From Paenibacillus abyssi (GTDB lineage: Bacteria > Bacillota > Bacilli > Paenibacillales > Paenibacillaceae), in NCBI RefSeq assembly GCF_014640295.1, contig NZ_BMGR01000021.1:1-64000 (forward strand): a stretch of DNA of 64,000 nucleotides, read 5' to 3'. Numbering within the stretch: the first letter of the stretch is position 1; every line of letters begins with the position of its first letter. This document shows, piece after piece, positions 43,443 through 53,284 of the stretch. The notes under the pieces are model-generated. The model saw only the letters and a list, made by a program, of their open reading frames with translations. It was not told where the DNA came from and made no database searches. Made by a program: the position numbers and the translations under genes.

Positions 43443-45944
43443 ATGATGGACAAGCAAAATCTGGTGATGTTTCCTGGTGTGAAGAGGACAAGCTTCGTGC
43501 AGACGGCGGTGAGGAAGGGGATGGATTGGGCGGCGGCCCGCAGATGGGTGCAGGTCATCGCCGCCAAACGGTGGACCTTCTTGGCTGTGGCTGTTGGGTT
43601 CTTGCTGGGACGGGCTGTGATCCTCGAATCGTTATCCCCGTTTGCGGTCGCTTACTTTGCAGTCATTTATTTTTTGCGCAAGGATGCTTACCGCGTGGTG
43701 GCGATATCGCTTGTTGCAGGAAGCTGGTTTGCAGTCACACCGGCGCCGGCTTGGATTGCCATGCAGCTTGCGATATTCTTCTTGCTCATCAAGGGACTGG
43801 AAGCTTATGAACGGGCTGAGATTACGTATGCGCCGCTGTTGGTGTTCATCTCTACGCTGCTGGTGAGGTTATTCGGCGTCGTCATTTCGGATTCGCTTGG
43901 CTGGTATGAACTGACGATGGTCGGCGTGGAGGCGGGCCTGAGCTTTGTACTGACGCTCGTATTTATTCAAGCGGTGCCTGTATTGATGATGATGAAACGA
44001 ACGGCATCGCTCAAGCATGAGGAAATCATCTGTCTCATGATTATGCTGGCTGCGATTATGACCGGCGCTGTCGGATGGATGCTTTACGGCATGTCGGCGG
44101 AGCATGTGATGTCAAGGTATCTGCTGCTGCTGTTCGCATTGGCAGGCGGAGCTCCGCTCGGCGCGTCTGTCGGTGTCGTGGCGGGACTGATCCTTAGCTT
44201 GGCGGATATGAATGCGATCGTTCAAATGAGCCTGCTCGCATTTTCGGGCTTGCTTGCCGGTTTGCTGCGGGAAGGAGGAAAGGCGGCGGTTGCCTTCGGC
44301 ATGCTGCTCGGCACCTCCATTCTATCGATCTATATCGGCTCGCAAGCGGATGTCATGGCCTCCACATGGGAGTCAGTGGCCGCCGCGGCGCTGTTCCTGC
44401 TGACACCTAAAAGCGTTATCCGCACGATCTCAAGATTCGTGCCCGGCACTCTGGAGCACACGAAATCGCAGCATGAATACGCCAAGCGGGTGAGAGAGGT
44501 TACCGCGCAGCGCGTCACGCAGTTTTCAGAGGTATTCCGCCAGCTCTCGCGCAGCTTTGGCCAGATCGGCCAGCGCACGGAAGAGATGGCCGTGAAGAAG
44601 GAGGAGGAGATTGAGCATTTCATGAATGCGGTGGCGGAGCGCACCTGCGCCAATTGCCATCGCAAGGAGCTGTGCTGGGATGGAAAATTTCATCAAACCT
44701 ATAAAGTGATGACGGAGATGATGCTGTCTATTGAAGAAAATCGCAAGCCAGGCACTAAGGAGGTGCCAAGAGAATGGTCGACACATTGCGTGAGGCCGCA
44801 TCAGGTGCTGAATGTGATGAAGCATCAGTATCAGCTGCACCGGCATGACCAGTACTATAAGAAGCAGATTCAAGATTCAAGGCAGCTGGTGGCCGAGCAG
44901 TTGTCCGGCGTATCCCAGGTGATGGAGGACTTGGCCAAAGAAATTAGACGGGAGGGAGTGGAGCTTCACTTACAGGAAGAGCAAATCCGCGAGGCGTTGG
45001 AGGGCCTGGGATTATCGATTCAGAGCGTAGATATTATCAGCTTGGAGGAGGGAAATGTCGAGATTGAGGTTGCACATACATTCGGAAAGGGGTATGACGA
45101 ATGCCGTAAAATCATTGCGCCGCTGCTCAGCGATATTCTAGGCGAGCATATTGCGGTGAAGTCCGAGCGTTATCCGGAGCAGAACGGCCATCCTGCGACG
45201 GTATTATTCAGTTCGGCCAAAGAATACGAGGTGGAGACAGGGATTGCCGGAGCGGCCAAGGGAGGCGATTTGTTATCCGGAGACAGCTTCAGCACAGTGG
45301 AGCTTGGCAACGGGAAATTCGCGGTAGCGATCAGCGACGGGATGGGCAACGGCGAGCGTGCCCGCATGGAAAGCAGCACGGCGCTGTCTATTTTGCAGCA
45401 GCTGCTGCAATCGGGAATGGATGAAAAGCTGGCGATCAAGTCTGTGAACTCCGTACTCCTGCTGCGCTCATCGGATGAGATTTTTGCGACCGTCGATGTC
45501 GCTTTGATCGACATGTACACGGCGAAGACCACCTTTATGAAAATCGGATCCACTCCAAGCTTTATCAAGCGGGGCAATGAAGTCGTTGTCATTACCGCTA
45601 ATAATTTGCCTGTCGGCATATTGCAGGATATCGACGTTGATCTTATCCGGATTCAGCTGTTGCCTGGAGATACATTGATCATGATGACAGACGGGATTTA
45701 CGATGCGCCCGGACATGCTGTTAACAAAGAGATGTGGATGAAGCGGGTGATCCAGGAGATTCATGAGAGCGATCCGCAGGAAATCGCAGAGCGTTTGCTC
45801 GAGACCGTTGTGCGCCATCATCAAGGCGATATTAATGACGATATGACTGTAGTCGTAGCGAAGGTGGACAAGCACCAGCCCGAGTGGGCGACATTCCGCT
45901 GGCCGGGCTTATCCAAAATTGAGCGCCCAAGGACGGTGAGTTAA
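43443..45944 (+). CDS. spoIIE: Stage II sporulation protein E, PP2C phosphatase
   Basis: 833 aa, close to the usual 827. About ten membrane spans fill residues 40-330. A central oligomerisation and FtsZ-interaction region with a cysteine cluster (ERTCANCHRKELCWDG, about 398-413) follows. The C-terminal PP2C-type domain (about 590-810) carries the metal Asp motifs AISDGMGNGERARMESS and MMTDGIYDAP. SpoIIE localises to the polar septum and dephosphorylates SpoIIAA, activating sigma-F. ATG at 43443 or 43446; GGTGGTG upstream. Confidence 0.96.
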   Translation: MMDKQNLVMFPGVKRTSFVQTAVRKGMDWAAARRWVQVIAAKRWTFLAVAVGFLLGRAVILESLSPFAVAYFAVIYFLRKDAYRVVAISLVAGSWFAVTPAPAWIAMQLAIFFLLIKGLEAYERAEITYAPLLVFISTLLVRLFGVVISDSLGWYELTMVGVEAGLSFVLTLVFIQAVPVLMMMKRTASLKHEEIICLMIMLAAIMTGAVGWMLYGMSAEHVMSRYLLLLFALAGGAPLGASVGVVAGLILSLADMNAIVQMSLLAFSGLLAGLLREGGKAAVAFGMLLGTSILSIYIGSQADVMASTWESVAAAALFLLTPKSVIRTISRFVPGTLEHTKSQHEYAKRVREVTAQRVTQFSEVFRQLSRSFGQIGQRTEEMAVKKEEEIEHFMNAVAERTCANCHRKELCWDGKFHQTYKVMTEMMLSIEENRKPGTKEVPREWSTHCVRPHQVLNVMKHQYQLHRHDQYYKKQIQDSRQLVAEQLSGVSQVMEDLAKEIRREGVELHLQEEQIREALEGLGLSIQSVDIISLEEGNVEIEVAHTFGKGYDECRKIIAPLLSDILGEHIAVKSERYPEQNGHPATVLFSSAKEYEVETGIAGAAKGGDLLSGDSFSTVELGNGKFAVAISDGMGNGERARMESSTALSILQQLLQSGMDEKLAIKSVNSVLLLRSSDEIFATVDVALIDMYTAKTTFMKIGSTPSFIKRGNEVVVITANNLPVGILQDIDVDLIRIQLLPGDTLIMMTDGIYDAPGHAVNKEMWMKRVIQEIHESDPQEIAERLLETVVRHHQGDINDDMTVVVAKVDKHQPEWATFRWPGLSKIERPRTVS

Positions 45945-45980
45945 TCCCGCATTGAAAACGTATGGGTTTGGACACGATAC

Positions 45981-46011
45981 GCCTGGCGGAAATTTTTCCG
46001 TCAGGCTTTTT
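45981..46011 (+). terminator. Intrinsic terminator after spoIIE
   Basis: GCCTGGCGGAA / TTCCGTCAGGC with one G-U pair, then T5. Confidence 0.85.
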
Positions 46012-46163
46012 ATAATTTCAAGGGAGTATCACTTTATTTTGCAGAACATCCGATGATAGCGATATAGAGCCAGCTAAAAGCGCCTATGCCGGTTTAACCC
46101 TCTCAAATCGGGGAATAATGGTAGAGTATAAGCCATAGATTTTTGGATTGGGAGGCGAAGGCA

Positions 46164-46889
46164 ATGAAGCAGATTATATTGATCACCGATGGGTGCTCCA
46201 ATGTTGGCGTGAGTCCGGTAGTAGCCGCGGCGCATGCACAGGCCGAAGGGATTACAGTTAACGTAGTAGGCGTGCTGGACGATGGCGACATCGGGGAGTT
46301 CGGGGCGGCTGAAATCAATGAAATTGCAGCGGCCGGCGGCGGACTTAGCCGTCTTGTGCACATGCGGGAGCTGGCCAGGACCGTGCAGATGATGACGAGA
46401 AAAACGGTCATGCATACGATCCAAAACGCCGTACATAAGGAATTGCAGCAGGTACTCGGCACATCGTCGATCGAGTCCCTCCCGCCTGGCAAAAGGGGTG
46501 ATGTGGTTCGCATGATGGACGAGTTGGGAGAAACGGCGCCGCTGCGGGTAGCGCTGCTGATCGATGCCAGTGCGAGCATGAAGCCAAAGCTGCAGGCGGT
46601 AGAGGAAGCGATCAGGGATCTGATGATCAGCTTGCAGGCGCGCCAAGGCAAGAGTGAGATCAGTGTGTTTCATTTTCCGGGCCCCCGTTACGGGGATGAT
46701 TGTTGTATGGATCTGGGATGGACAAGTACGTTATCCGGCATCCCTGCCTTGTTCGCCAAGCTTCAGATGCAGGGCACGACACCGACTGGACCGGCGCTCT
46801 TGGAAGTCATTGATTTTTATCGCAAAGACGATTATGGTAGAAAGAATAGAGATGGAACGGACGGGATGAAGAGTGGCTACGTCGTTTGA
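46164..46889 (+). CDS. yabS: VWA-domain protein YabS
   Basis: 241 aa. A C-terminal von Willebrand A-like fold carries the MIDAS-type LLIDASASMKPK (about 138-149) and, in the middle, TTPTGPALL. The N-terminal part is unusual (KQIILITDGCSNVGVSP). Function unknown; it is paired with the kinase gene yabT, which starts inside its last 17 bases, suggesting the VWA protein is the kinase's partner or target. ATG at 46164 follows GGGAGGCGAAG. Confidence 0.9.
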   Translation: MKQIILITDGCSNVGVSPVVAAAHAQAEGITVNVVGVLDDGDIGEFGAAEINEIAAAGGGLSRLVHMRELARTVQMMTRKTVMHTIQNAVHKELQQVLGTSSIESLPPGKRGDVVRMMDELGETAPLRVALLIDASASMKPKLQAVEEAIRDLMISLQARQGKSEISVFHFPGPRYGDDCCMDLGWTSTLSGIPALFAKLQMQGTTPTGPALLEVIDFYRKDDYGRKNRDGTDGMKSGYVV

Positions 46890-47799
46890 TCCGGGGCTCT
46901 CCCCGGGAATGGTCATAACGGGAAAATGGAAACAGGGCAGCTATCGTATCGATCGGCTGTTAGGTGAAGGGGCGAACGGCAAGGTTTATCTGGTCGAGCA
47001 TCACCGGGGCCAATATGCGCTGAAGGTAGGGAGCGACGCGGTCGATTTGCAGTCCGAGGTGAATGTGCTGCAGTCGCTTGCGCTGCAAACGAAAGGATCT
47101 GCGGAATCCTTTTTGGTGGAAGTGGATGATTTCCAGCATCCGGACGGCCGGACTTACCCCTTTTATGTCATGCGTTATGTCCGCGGCATGCTGCTGGCGG
47201 ATTATTTGGAGCGGGAAGGATCGGATTGGTTTCCACTGGTAGGCTTCCATCTCTTAGGCAAGCTTGCAAATCTGCATGAAGCGGGATGGGTATTCGGAGA
47301 TTTGAAGATGGAGAACGTGCTGGTGGCAGACTACGGGCGTTCCCAGTTAGTCGATTATGGCGGAGTTACGGCGGTCGGCAAGAGCGTGCGGCAGTTTACG
47401 GAAATTTACGACCGTGGATATTGGTCGGCCGGTTCACGGAAGGCGGATGCCGGATATGACTTGTTTTCCTTTGCCGTGTTATTTATTCAGCTTTTTGAGA
47501 GACGGCGGTTTTCCCAGCTCGTGCATACGCTGCTGCCCCAAAATCGCGTGCCGGAGGAACTGCTGAAGCTGGTGCGGACGAATACGACCTTGAGTCCTCT
47601 TGAAGAGTGGTTCAGCAGGGCCTTTGCCGGAGAGTTCGCTTCCACTCGGGAAGCGGCCGCGGCATGGCAGCTTCAACTGCATCAATCAGGCATCAAGCGC
47701 AGGAGCGCGCCTGCACCGCGATGGATGAAACGCCTGTTTATCGCCTCTGCGCTGTTATTGACAATAACGATTATATTAATGATCCGTGTAGGGATGTAA
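46873..47799 (+). CDS. yabT: Membrane Ser/Thr kinase YabT
   Basis: 308 aa, Hanks-type kinase with one C-terminal membrane span (about 285-304). The glycine loop LGEGANGKVYLVEH (about 30-43) and the Lys of YALKVG are present. The catalytic loop reads WVFGDLKMENVLV (about 138-150), with FGD in place of HRD, and the metal motif reads LVDYGG in place of DFG. B. subtilis YabT phosphorylates RecA and others during sporulation and is stimulated by DNA. GTG start within the yabS end. Confidence 0.9.
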   Translation: MATSFDPGLSPGMVITGKWKQGSYRIDRLLGEGANGKVYLVEHHRGQYALKVGSDAVDLQSEVNVLQSLALQTKGSAESFLVEVDDFQHPDGRTYPFYVMRYVRGMLLADYLEREGSDWFPLVGFHLLGKLANLHEAGWVFGDLKMENVLVADYGRSQLVDYGGVTAVGKSVRQFTEIYDRGYWSAGSRKADAGYDLFSFAVLFIQLFERRRFSQLVHTLLPQNRVPEELLKLVRTNTTLSPLEEWFSRAFAGEFASTREAAAAWQLQLHQSGIKRRSAPAPRWMKRLFIASALLLTITIILMIRVGM

Positions 47800-47818
47800 A
47801 GAGAAGGAGAGTAGAGTT

Positions 47819-49240
47819 ATGGAGGAACTGATGAAGCGGGTGCTGCAAACGGCCGGCGAACACCGGTTATGGCAGCCGGGTGATACGGTGATCGTCGCTT
47901 TATCGGGTGGGCCGGATTCAACAGCATTGCTCCATGTGCTCTACCGAATAGCGGCAGAGCAGCGCCTTACGCTCGTCGCAGCCCATGTAAATCATGGATT
48001 TCGTGTCGAGGAGTCGGAAGTGGAGGCGCAGCTTGTGCAGCGTTATTGCGAACAACTTGGCGTACCCTGCGAGATCGCCCGCTTGAATGTGCCTGCTTAT
48101 ATGGAAGAAACAAAGCTGAATGCCCAGCTTGCTGCCAGAGAGCTCCGTTATGCGTACCTTGAACAAGTGGCGCAGCGGTACAATGCTTCGCGCATCGCGC
48201 TGGGCCATCATGCCGACGATCAGGCGGAGACTGTGCTGATGCGCCTTATCCGCGGCACGGGTACCGGCGGCCTGGCAGGAATCATGATCAAACGGCAGGA
48301 AAAAAACGTGGAACTTATTCGTCCCTTACTCCGTATAAACAAATCAGATATCCTTAGCTATTGCCAGGAGCATGAACTTCCCTATAGTACGGACAGCAGC
48401 AACCTGCAGCGGTATTACTTCCGCAATGTCGTCCGGCTGGATATCCTCCCGTTTCTTGAGAACTACAATCCCCAATTAACGGAATCGCTCAATCGGTTAT
48501 CTGAATTAGCCGGTGCTGACGACGATTTTATGGAGCAGCAGACGGCCGATCTTTTTGGACGGCTGGTCCGCCAAGTTCCCGGCGGATTCCGGGTGCAGCG
48601 GGGGGCGCTTCTCAAGCTTCATGTCGCTTTACAAAGGAGATTGATTAAACTAATATTAAACTATCTCGCCTTGGAAATGGAGTCCGCTTCATTTGACCGC
48701 GTGGAATCGGTAAGATACGCTGCAATGGATGACAAAAATACGATTTGGAGAACTGATCTGGGTGACGGAATCCGCTTTATCCGCGAATATGACACCCTGC
48801 AGTGGCTTAACGGCCAGCCATTAAGCGGTGGCGACTACGAATATCCGATCGTGAAGGAAACGCAGCGGGTCGTTGTTGCCGAAGCGGGCGTTGAGTTTAT
48901 TGTTGATTTTATTAATCCGGACCATGAGGCGGCTGGAGCGAAGCCGCATCACCTGACTGAAGTTTGGTTTGATCCGGACGAGATCCGTTTTCCGCTGATT
49001 ATCCGCAACCGCAGGCCGGGTGACCGGATGGCAGTGCTCGGGTTAAACGGAACGAAAAAGGTGCAAGATATGTTCGTTGATGACAAAGTGCCTGCCACAC
49101 AGCGTGAGCTCATGCCTATCTTGTGCGATGCGGAGGGAAGGCTGCTTTGGATACCGGGCATAAGACGCTCTTCCTATGCGCTGCCGCGATCTGCAGGTGC
49201 AGCGGTGCTGCGAGTTAGGAAGATCACAAGGGCTGAATAA
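47819..49240 (+). CDS. tilS: tRNA(Ile)-lysidine synthase
   Basis: 473 aa. Converts the wobble cytidine of tRNA-Ile (CAU) to lysidine. PP-loop SGGPDSTALL (about 30-39), HVNHGFR (about 57-63) and GHHADDQAETVLMRLIRGTG (about 129-148) are diagnostic. The C-terminal TilS domains (about 215-470) include RNRRPGDRMAVLGLNGTKKVQDMFVDDKVP. Follows yabT by about 20 bases. Precedes hprT as in B. subtilis. Confidence 0.96.
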   Translation: MEELMKRVLQTAGEHRLWQPGDTVIVALSGGPDSTALLHVLYRIAAEQRLTLVAAHVNHGFRVEESEVEAQLVQRYCEQLGVPCEIARLNVPAYMEETKLNAQLAARELRYAYLEQVAQRYNASRIALGHHADDQAETVLMRLIRGTGTGGLAGIMIKRQEKNVELIRPLLRINKSDILSYCQEHELPYSTDSSNLQRYYFRNVVRLDILPFLENYNPQLTESLNRLSELAGADDDFMEQQTADLFGRLVRQVPGGFRVQRGALLKLHVALQRRLIKLILNYLALEMESASFDRVESVRYAAMDDKNTIWRTDLGDGIRFIREYDTLQWLNGQPLSGGDYEYPIVKETQRVVVAEAGVEFIVDFINPDHEAAGAKPHHLTEVWFDPDEIRFPLIIRNRRPGDRMAVLGLNGTKKVQDMFVDDKVPATQRELMPILCDAEGRLLWIPGIRRSSYALPRSAGAAVLRVRKITRAE

Positions 49241-49306
49241 TCGGAATCGGTTATGGATGCACTGTTATGATCATAAATATAAGTGAAGATGTAGGAGGTT
49301 CCAGAA

Positions 49307-49849
49307 TTGCTGAACGACATTCAAGAGACTTTATACGATGCAGAACAAATCCAGCAAAAAGTAAGGGAACTGGCAGAAAATATCAGCCGCGATTTCGAAG
49401 GGCGTAATCCGTTAGTCATTTGTGTCCTTAAGGGTGCGTTTATTTTTATGGCTGATTTGGTTAAAAACGTAAGCATCCCTCTCGAAATCGATTTTATGGC
49501 GGTATCCAGTTATGGACAATCAACCAAATCATCCGGCGTGGTTAAAATCATCAAAGATCTGGATGTATCGGTTGAGGGAAGAGATGTCCTCATCGTTGAA
49601 GATATCATCGATAGCGGACTGACGCTCAGTTATCTGATCGACGTTTTGGAACGCCGTAATGCCAAGTCGGTGACGGTCGTCACGTTGTTCGATAAGCCGG
49701 CGCGCAGAACAGTGGAGCTCGATGCTGATTATACCGGGTTTACCCTGCCGGACGAGTTTGTTGTCGGATACGGTCTCGATTATGCCGAGAAGTACCGGAA
49801 TTTGCCGTACATCGGTATCCTTAAACCGGAAGTCTATACGAAATCGTAA
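49307..49849 (+). CDS. hprT: Hypoxanthine phosphoribosyltransferase
   Basis: 180 aa, purine salvage enzyme making IMP and GMP from hypoxanthine and guanine with PRPP. The PRPP loop is [17 protein letters not shown] (about 96-112). [10 protein letters not shown] near 41-50 and DFMAVSSYG near 64-72 are further family features. The start codon is TTG with AGGAGG upstream. In B. subtilis HprT is also implicated with TilS in ftsH regulation; ftsH follows here by about 108 bases. Confidence 0.96.
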   Translation: MLNDIQETLYDAEQIQQKVRELAENISRDFEGRNPLVICVLKGAFIFMADLVKNVSIPLEIDFMAVSSYGQSTKSSGVVKIIKDLDVSVEGRDVLIVEDIIDSGLTLSYLIDVLERRNAKSVTVVTLFDKPARRTVELDADYTGFTLPDEFVVGYGLDYAEKYRNLPYIGILKPEVYTKS

Positions 49850-49898
49850 CATTTCGCGATAGGGATCAGCCGTACATATCTCTCCCAATGCGGTTCTA

Positions 49899-49928
49899 TT
49901 GTGGTGGAAAGACATGCTATGGTAAAAT
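49899..49928 (+). promoter_or_regulatory. Possible promoter of ftsH
   Basis: TTGTGG (49899-49904), 18-base spacer, TAAAAT (49923-49928), 30 bases before the start. Moderate match. Confidence 0.4.
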
Positions 49929-49957
49929 ATTTAAAGCGCCTTGAGAGGAGGTAGGGG

Positions 49958-51973
49958 ATGAATCGGATCATCCGTAACACTGGATTTTATTTGCTCATCT
50001 TTTTGGTGACCGTAGGGATCGTCCAATTTATCAGTAACTCGAACGATACTACCGTCGAACTTCGATACGACCAGCTGCGCCAACAGATCGCAGACAACAA
50101 TGTTTCTAAGCTGACGTTACAATTTGACGGATATTCTTACAATGTAACGGGTGAATTTAGGACGAGACCGGCTGATGCGGAATCGGATCAGTTCTTCTCG
50201 CGTACGAACGTGGAAGAATTCGCGGTCAAAGAGATTACGGATGCGCAGCAGCAGAACAATTTTGAATTGTCCTTTAAGAAGATGGAAGGCCAAAGCTTTT
50301 GGCTCACTTTCCTGACTTCGATCATCCCTTTTGTGATTATTTTCATCTTGTTCTTCTTCCTGATCAATCAAGCACAAGGCGGCGGCGGAAAAGTAATGAA
50401 TTTCGGCAAGAGCCGCGCAAGGTTGTATAACGAAGAGAAGAAACGTGTCACGTTTGAAGATGTGGCGGGGGCAGATGAAGAGAAGCAGGAACTCGTCGAA
50501 ATTGTCGACTTCCTGAAAGATCCGCGCAAGTTCGCAGCCGTTGGGGCTCGCATACCGAAAGGTGTTTTGCTTAACGGGCCTCCGGGTACCGGTAAAACCT
50601 TGCTTGCCCGTGCAGTAGCGGGAGAAGCCGGCGTGCCGTTCTTCAGCATTTCCGGTTCGGACTTTGTAGAGATGTTTGTCGGGGTCGGTGCATCCCGTGT
50701 AAGGGACTTGTTCGAAAACGCCAAGAAGAATGCGCCATGTATCATATTTATCGATGAGATTGACGCTGTTGGACGCCAACGCGGCGCCGGTTTGGGCGGC
50801 GGACATGACGAGCGTGAGCAGACGCTCAACCAATTGCTTGTCGAAATGGACGGTTTTGGAGCGAATGAGGGTATTATTATCGTCGCTGCTACGAACCGCC
50901 CGGATATCCTGGACCCGGCATTGCTTCGTCCAGGACGCTTCGACCGTCAAATTACGGTTGACCGTCCCGATGTTAAAGGCCGTGAAGCGGTGCTTAAGGT
51001 TCATGCCCGCAACAAACCGCTCCAAGACAATGTCAAGCTGGACGTTATTGCGAAGCGCACAACAGGCTTTACAGGAGCTGACCTGGAGAACCTGCTTAAT
51101 GAAGCGGCTTTGATCGCCGCTCGCAGAAACAAGAAGGACATCGGCATGGTCGAGCTTGATGAAGCCATTGACCGCGTCATCGTCGGTACGGAGAAGAAGA
51201 GCCGTGTCATAAGCGATCGCGAGAAACGAATCGTCGCTTATCACGAAGCGGGACATACGATTCTCGGTTATTTCCTCGAGCACGCGGATACGGTGCACAA
51301 AGTTACGATTATTCCTAGAGGTCGTGCCGGCGGTTATGTAATCATGCTGCCGAAGGAAGACCGGATGCTTGTTACGAAACAGGAGCTGCTTGATAAAGTG
51401 ACCGGCTTGCTTGGCGGGCGTGTTGCGGAGGAACTGTTTATCGGCGAGATCGGTACAGGTGCTTACAGCGACTTCAAACAAGCGACGAGCATTGTCCGCA
51501 GCATGATCATGGAATACGGAATGAGCGACAAGCTCGGACCGATGCAATTCGGCAGCTCGCAAGGGCAAGTATTCTTGGGTCGTGACATTGGCCATGAGCA
51601 GAACTACTCCGATGCGATTGCATACGAAATTGACCAAGAGATGCAAAACTTCATTACGTCTTGTTATACAAGAGCCAAAGACGTGTTGACGGAGAAGAGC
51701 AAGGAAGTTCATCTCATTGCTCAGACCCTGCTCAGCGAAGAGACGCTTGAGATCGAACAGATCAAACGCCTCATTGAGACAGGTTCGCTTACTGGCGGCG
51801 AAGGTGAAGTGACTGCCGCACCTGCGGAGTCTTCGGCAGAGCCGACGGTGGATACGCTGGGTGACGTCAAGGTGCGGATTCAAACCCGTGAACCGGGTAA
51901 AGAAACACCACCTGCAGATGGTAATGTTAACGGCAATCCGGATGGCAATGACGGAGATGGAACTAAATCTTAA
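49958..51973 (+). CDS. ftsH: ATP-dependent zinc metalloprotease FtsH
   Basis: 671 aa. Two membrane spans (about 8-25 and 112-136) flank an extracytoplasmic loop. The AAA+ domain has Walker A GPPGTGKT (about 208-215), Walker [13 protein letters not shown] (about 263-274) and [23 protein letters not shown]. The zinc site is HEAGH (about 430-434) with the third ligand in YSDFKQAT. The last ~50 residues are an acidic, Pro/Asn/Gly-rich extension. Membrane protein quality control, regulator degradation and sporulation roles are known for the family. Confidence 0.97.
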   Translation: MNRIIRNTGFYLLIFLVTVGIVQFISNSNDTTVELRYDQLRQQIADNNVSKLTLQFDGYSYNVTGEFRTRPADAESDQFFSRTNVEEFAVKEITDAQQQNNFELSFKKMEGQSFWLTFLTSIIPFVIIFILFFFLINQAQGGGGKVMNFGKSRARLYNEEKKRVTFEDVAGADEEKQELVEIVDFLKDPRKFAAVGARIPKGVLLNGPPGTGKTLLARAVAGEAGVPFFSISGSDFVEMFVGVGASRVRDLFENAKKNAPCIIFIDEIDAVGRQRGAGLGGGHDEREQTLNQLLVEMDGFGANEGIIIVAATNRPDILDPALLRPGRFDRQITVDRPDVKGREAVLKVHARNKPLQDNVKLDVIAKRTTGFTGADLENLLNEAALIAARRNKKDIGMVELDEAIDRVIVGTEKKSRVISDREKRIVAYHEAGHTILGYFLEHADTVHKVTIIPRGRAGGYVIMLPKEDRMLVTKQELLDKVTGLLGGRVAEELFIGEIGTGAYSDFKQATSIVRSMIMEYGMSDKLGPMQFGSSQGQVFLGRDIGHEQNYSDAIAYEIDQEMQNFITSCYTRAKDVLTEKSKEVHLIAQTLLSEETLEIEQIKRLIETGSLTGGEGEVTAAPAESSAEPTVDTLGDVKVRIQTREPGKETPPADGNVNGNPDGNDGDGTKS

Positions 51974-51982
51974 GCCTGAACA

Positions 51983-52014
51983 AAAGTGCTGCCCGAAAGG
52001 GCGGCACTTTTTTT
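51983..52014 (+). terminator. Intrinsic terminator after ftsH
   Basis: AAAGTGCTGCCC / GGGCGGCACTTT with a GAAA tetraloop and T-run. Confidence 0.92.
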
Positions 52015-52144
52015 GAGAGATCTTGCCCCCGCCTGGAGGACCGTATCCGGCTGTATTTGGTCGTCATCAGGCTTGTTGCATGTGCAGCGTATTTCATATT
52101 CGCTGCTGCGGGAGATGGCGGCGTTTTGAAGAAGCGGCCTTTTA

Positions 52145-52186
52145 TTGACAGTGTCACTGTGGTTGTGTAAATTAGTTGTTAACTAA
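52145..52186 (+). promoter_or_regulatory. nadA promoter with palindromic operators
   Basis: TTGACA (52145-52150), 17 bases, TAAATT (52168-52173). The palindrome TGACAGTGTCA overlaps the -35, and ACAGTGTCACTGT is a second palindrome in the spacer. TTAGTT-GTT-AACTAA (52172-52186) overlaps the -10 region. Probably operators for an NAD-pathway repressor such as NiaR/NadR; the motif identity is inferred. Confidence 0.5.
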
Positions 52187-52276
52187 ATGATTTGTCCAGC
52201 TTTGGCTACACTAAGAGGAGCGGCTGTCCTAACGAGTGGATATGCCTGCCGATTGCATATAAGGAGAGGATGTTCC

Positions 52277-53215
52277 GTGGAAGCATTGGCATTGGAGCGC
52301 AAGGAACAACAAAATCGTGAGCTGCGCGAACGCTTAATGCAGTTGAAGAAAGAACGTAATGCCATCATACTTGCTCATTATTATCAGCGAGACGAAATTC
52401 AGGAAGTTGCCGATTTTCGGGGAGACTCTTTCCTGCTTGCCCAGAAAGCGGCGGAGACCGATGCCGATACCATCGTATTTTGTGGTGTCCATTTCATGGG
52501 GGAAAGCGCTAAGATTCTGGCACCGAACAAGACGGTTATCATTCCAGACGAGCGTGCCGGCTGTCCGATGGCCGATATGGTCAATGTCGATGGTTTGCGC
52601 AAGCTGAAAGCTCAGCATCCGAATGCGAAAGTAGTCACTTATATTAACTCTTCCGCTGAGATTAAAGCAGAGACGGATATATGCTGCACCTCGGCCAATG
52701 CAGTTAAAGTAGTCAATTCAGTGGATTCGGATGAGATTATCTGGGTGCCGGACAAAAACCTGGGTCATTATGTACAACAGAAGACCGACAAAAAAATGAT
52801 TATCTGGGAAGGCTACTGCAACACCCATGATATGTTAACGGTGAAAGATGTGGAAGAGATGAGAGCCAAATATCCGAATGCGCAGTTTGTCGTTCATCCG
52901 GAATGCCGCCCTGAAGTGGTGGCGCTTGGGGACTTCGTCGGAAGCACCACTGCGATTATTAAGTATTGCAAAGAATCCGATTGCCAGGAATTCATCGTCG
53001 GAACAGAAGATGGAACCGGATATCAACTACGGCTTGACAGCCCGAACAAGACGTTCCATTTTGCTACGAAATATCTGGTTTGCCCAAATATGAAGGTTAA
53101 CAACCTGAAAAAGCTCGTTAAATGTTTGGAAACGATGCAACCACAAATTTATGTACCGCCGCATATTGCGGATCAAGCTCGTTTGTCCCTGGAGCGCATG
53201 CTGCAAGTCAAGTAG
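52277..53215 (+). CDS. nadA: Quinolinate synthase A
   Basis: 312 aa, [4Fe-4S] enzyme that condenses iminoaspartate with DHAP to quinolinate. Cysteines likely to bind the cluster occur in the FCGVHFMGES region (about 84-93), HPECRPEVV (about 202-210) and LVCPNMKVNNL (about 270-280). Start at GTG 52277 with AAGGAGAGG; the open frame extends upstream without a ribosome binding site. First gene of nadA-nadB-nadC. In B. subtilis these genes are elsewhere as nadBCA, so this is a different arrangement. Confidence 0.95.
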   Translation: MEALALERKEQQNRELRERLMQLKKERNAIILAHYYQRDEIQEVADFRGDSFLLAQKAAETDADTIVFCGVHFMGESAKILAPNKTVIIPDERAGCPMADMVNVDGLRKLKAQHPNAKVVTYINSSAEIKAETDICCTSANAVKVVNSVDSDEIIWVPDKNLGHYVQQKTDKKMIIWEGYCNTHDMLTVKDVEEMRAKYPNAQFVVHPECRPEVVALGDFVGSTTAIIKYCKESDCQEFIVGTEDGTGYQLRLDSPNKTFHFATKYLVCPNMKVNNLKKLVKCLETMQPQIYVPPHIADQARLSLERMLQVK

Positions 53216-53284
53216 CATGCGCTACTCTCTTATTTGAATATGTGTAAATAACCCGGCTGTTTACGCTAGAGAGGAATTCGACGG

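Noticed and set aside
43355-43810. 151-codon forward frame overlapping the spoIIE start
   Set aside because: It covers the Spo0A-type promoter and reads out of frame into spoIIE. The translation is Cys- and Gly-rich without family resemblance.
50117-51883. Long open frame (588 codons) on the strand opposite ftsH
   Set aside because: It lies fully within a highly conserved FtsH gene, has no ribosome binding site or recognisable domain, and is rich in Arg, Ser and His as expected for an antisense shadow.
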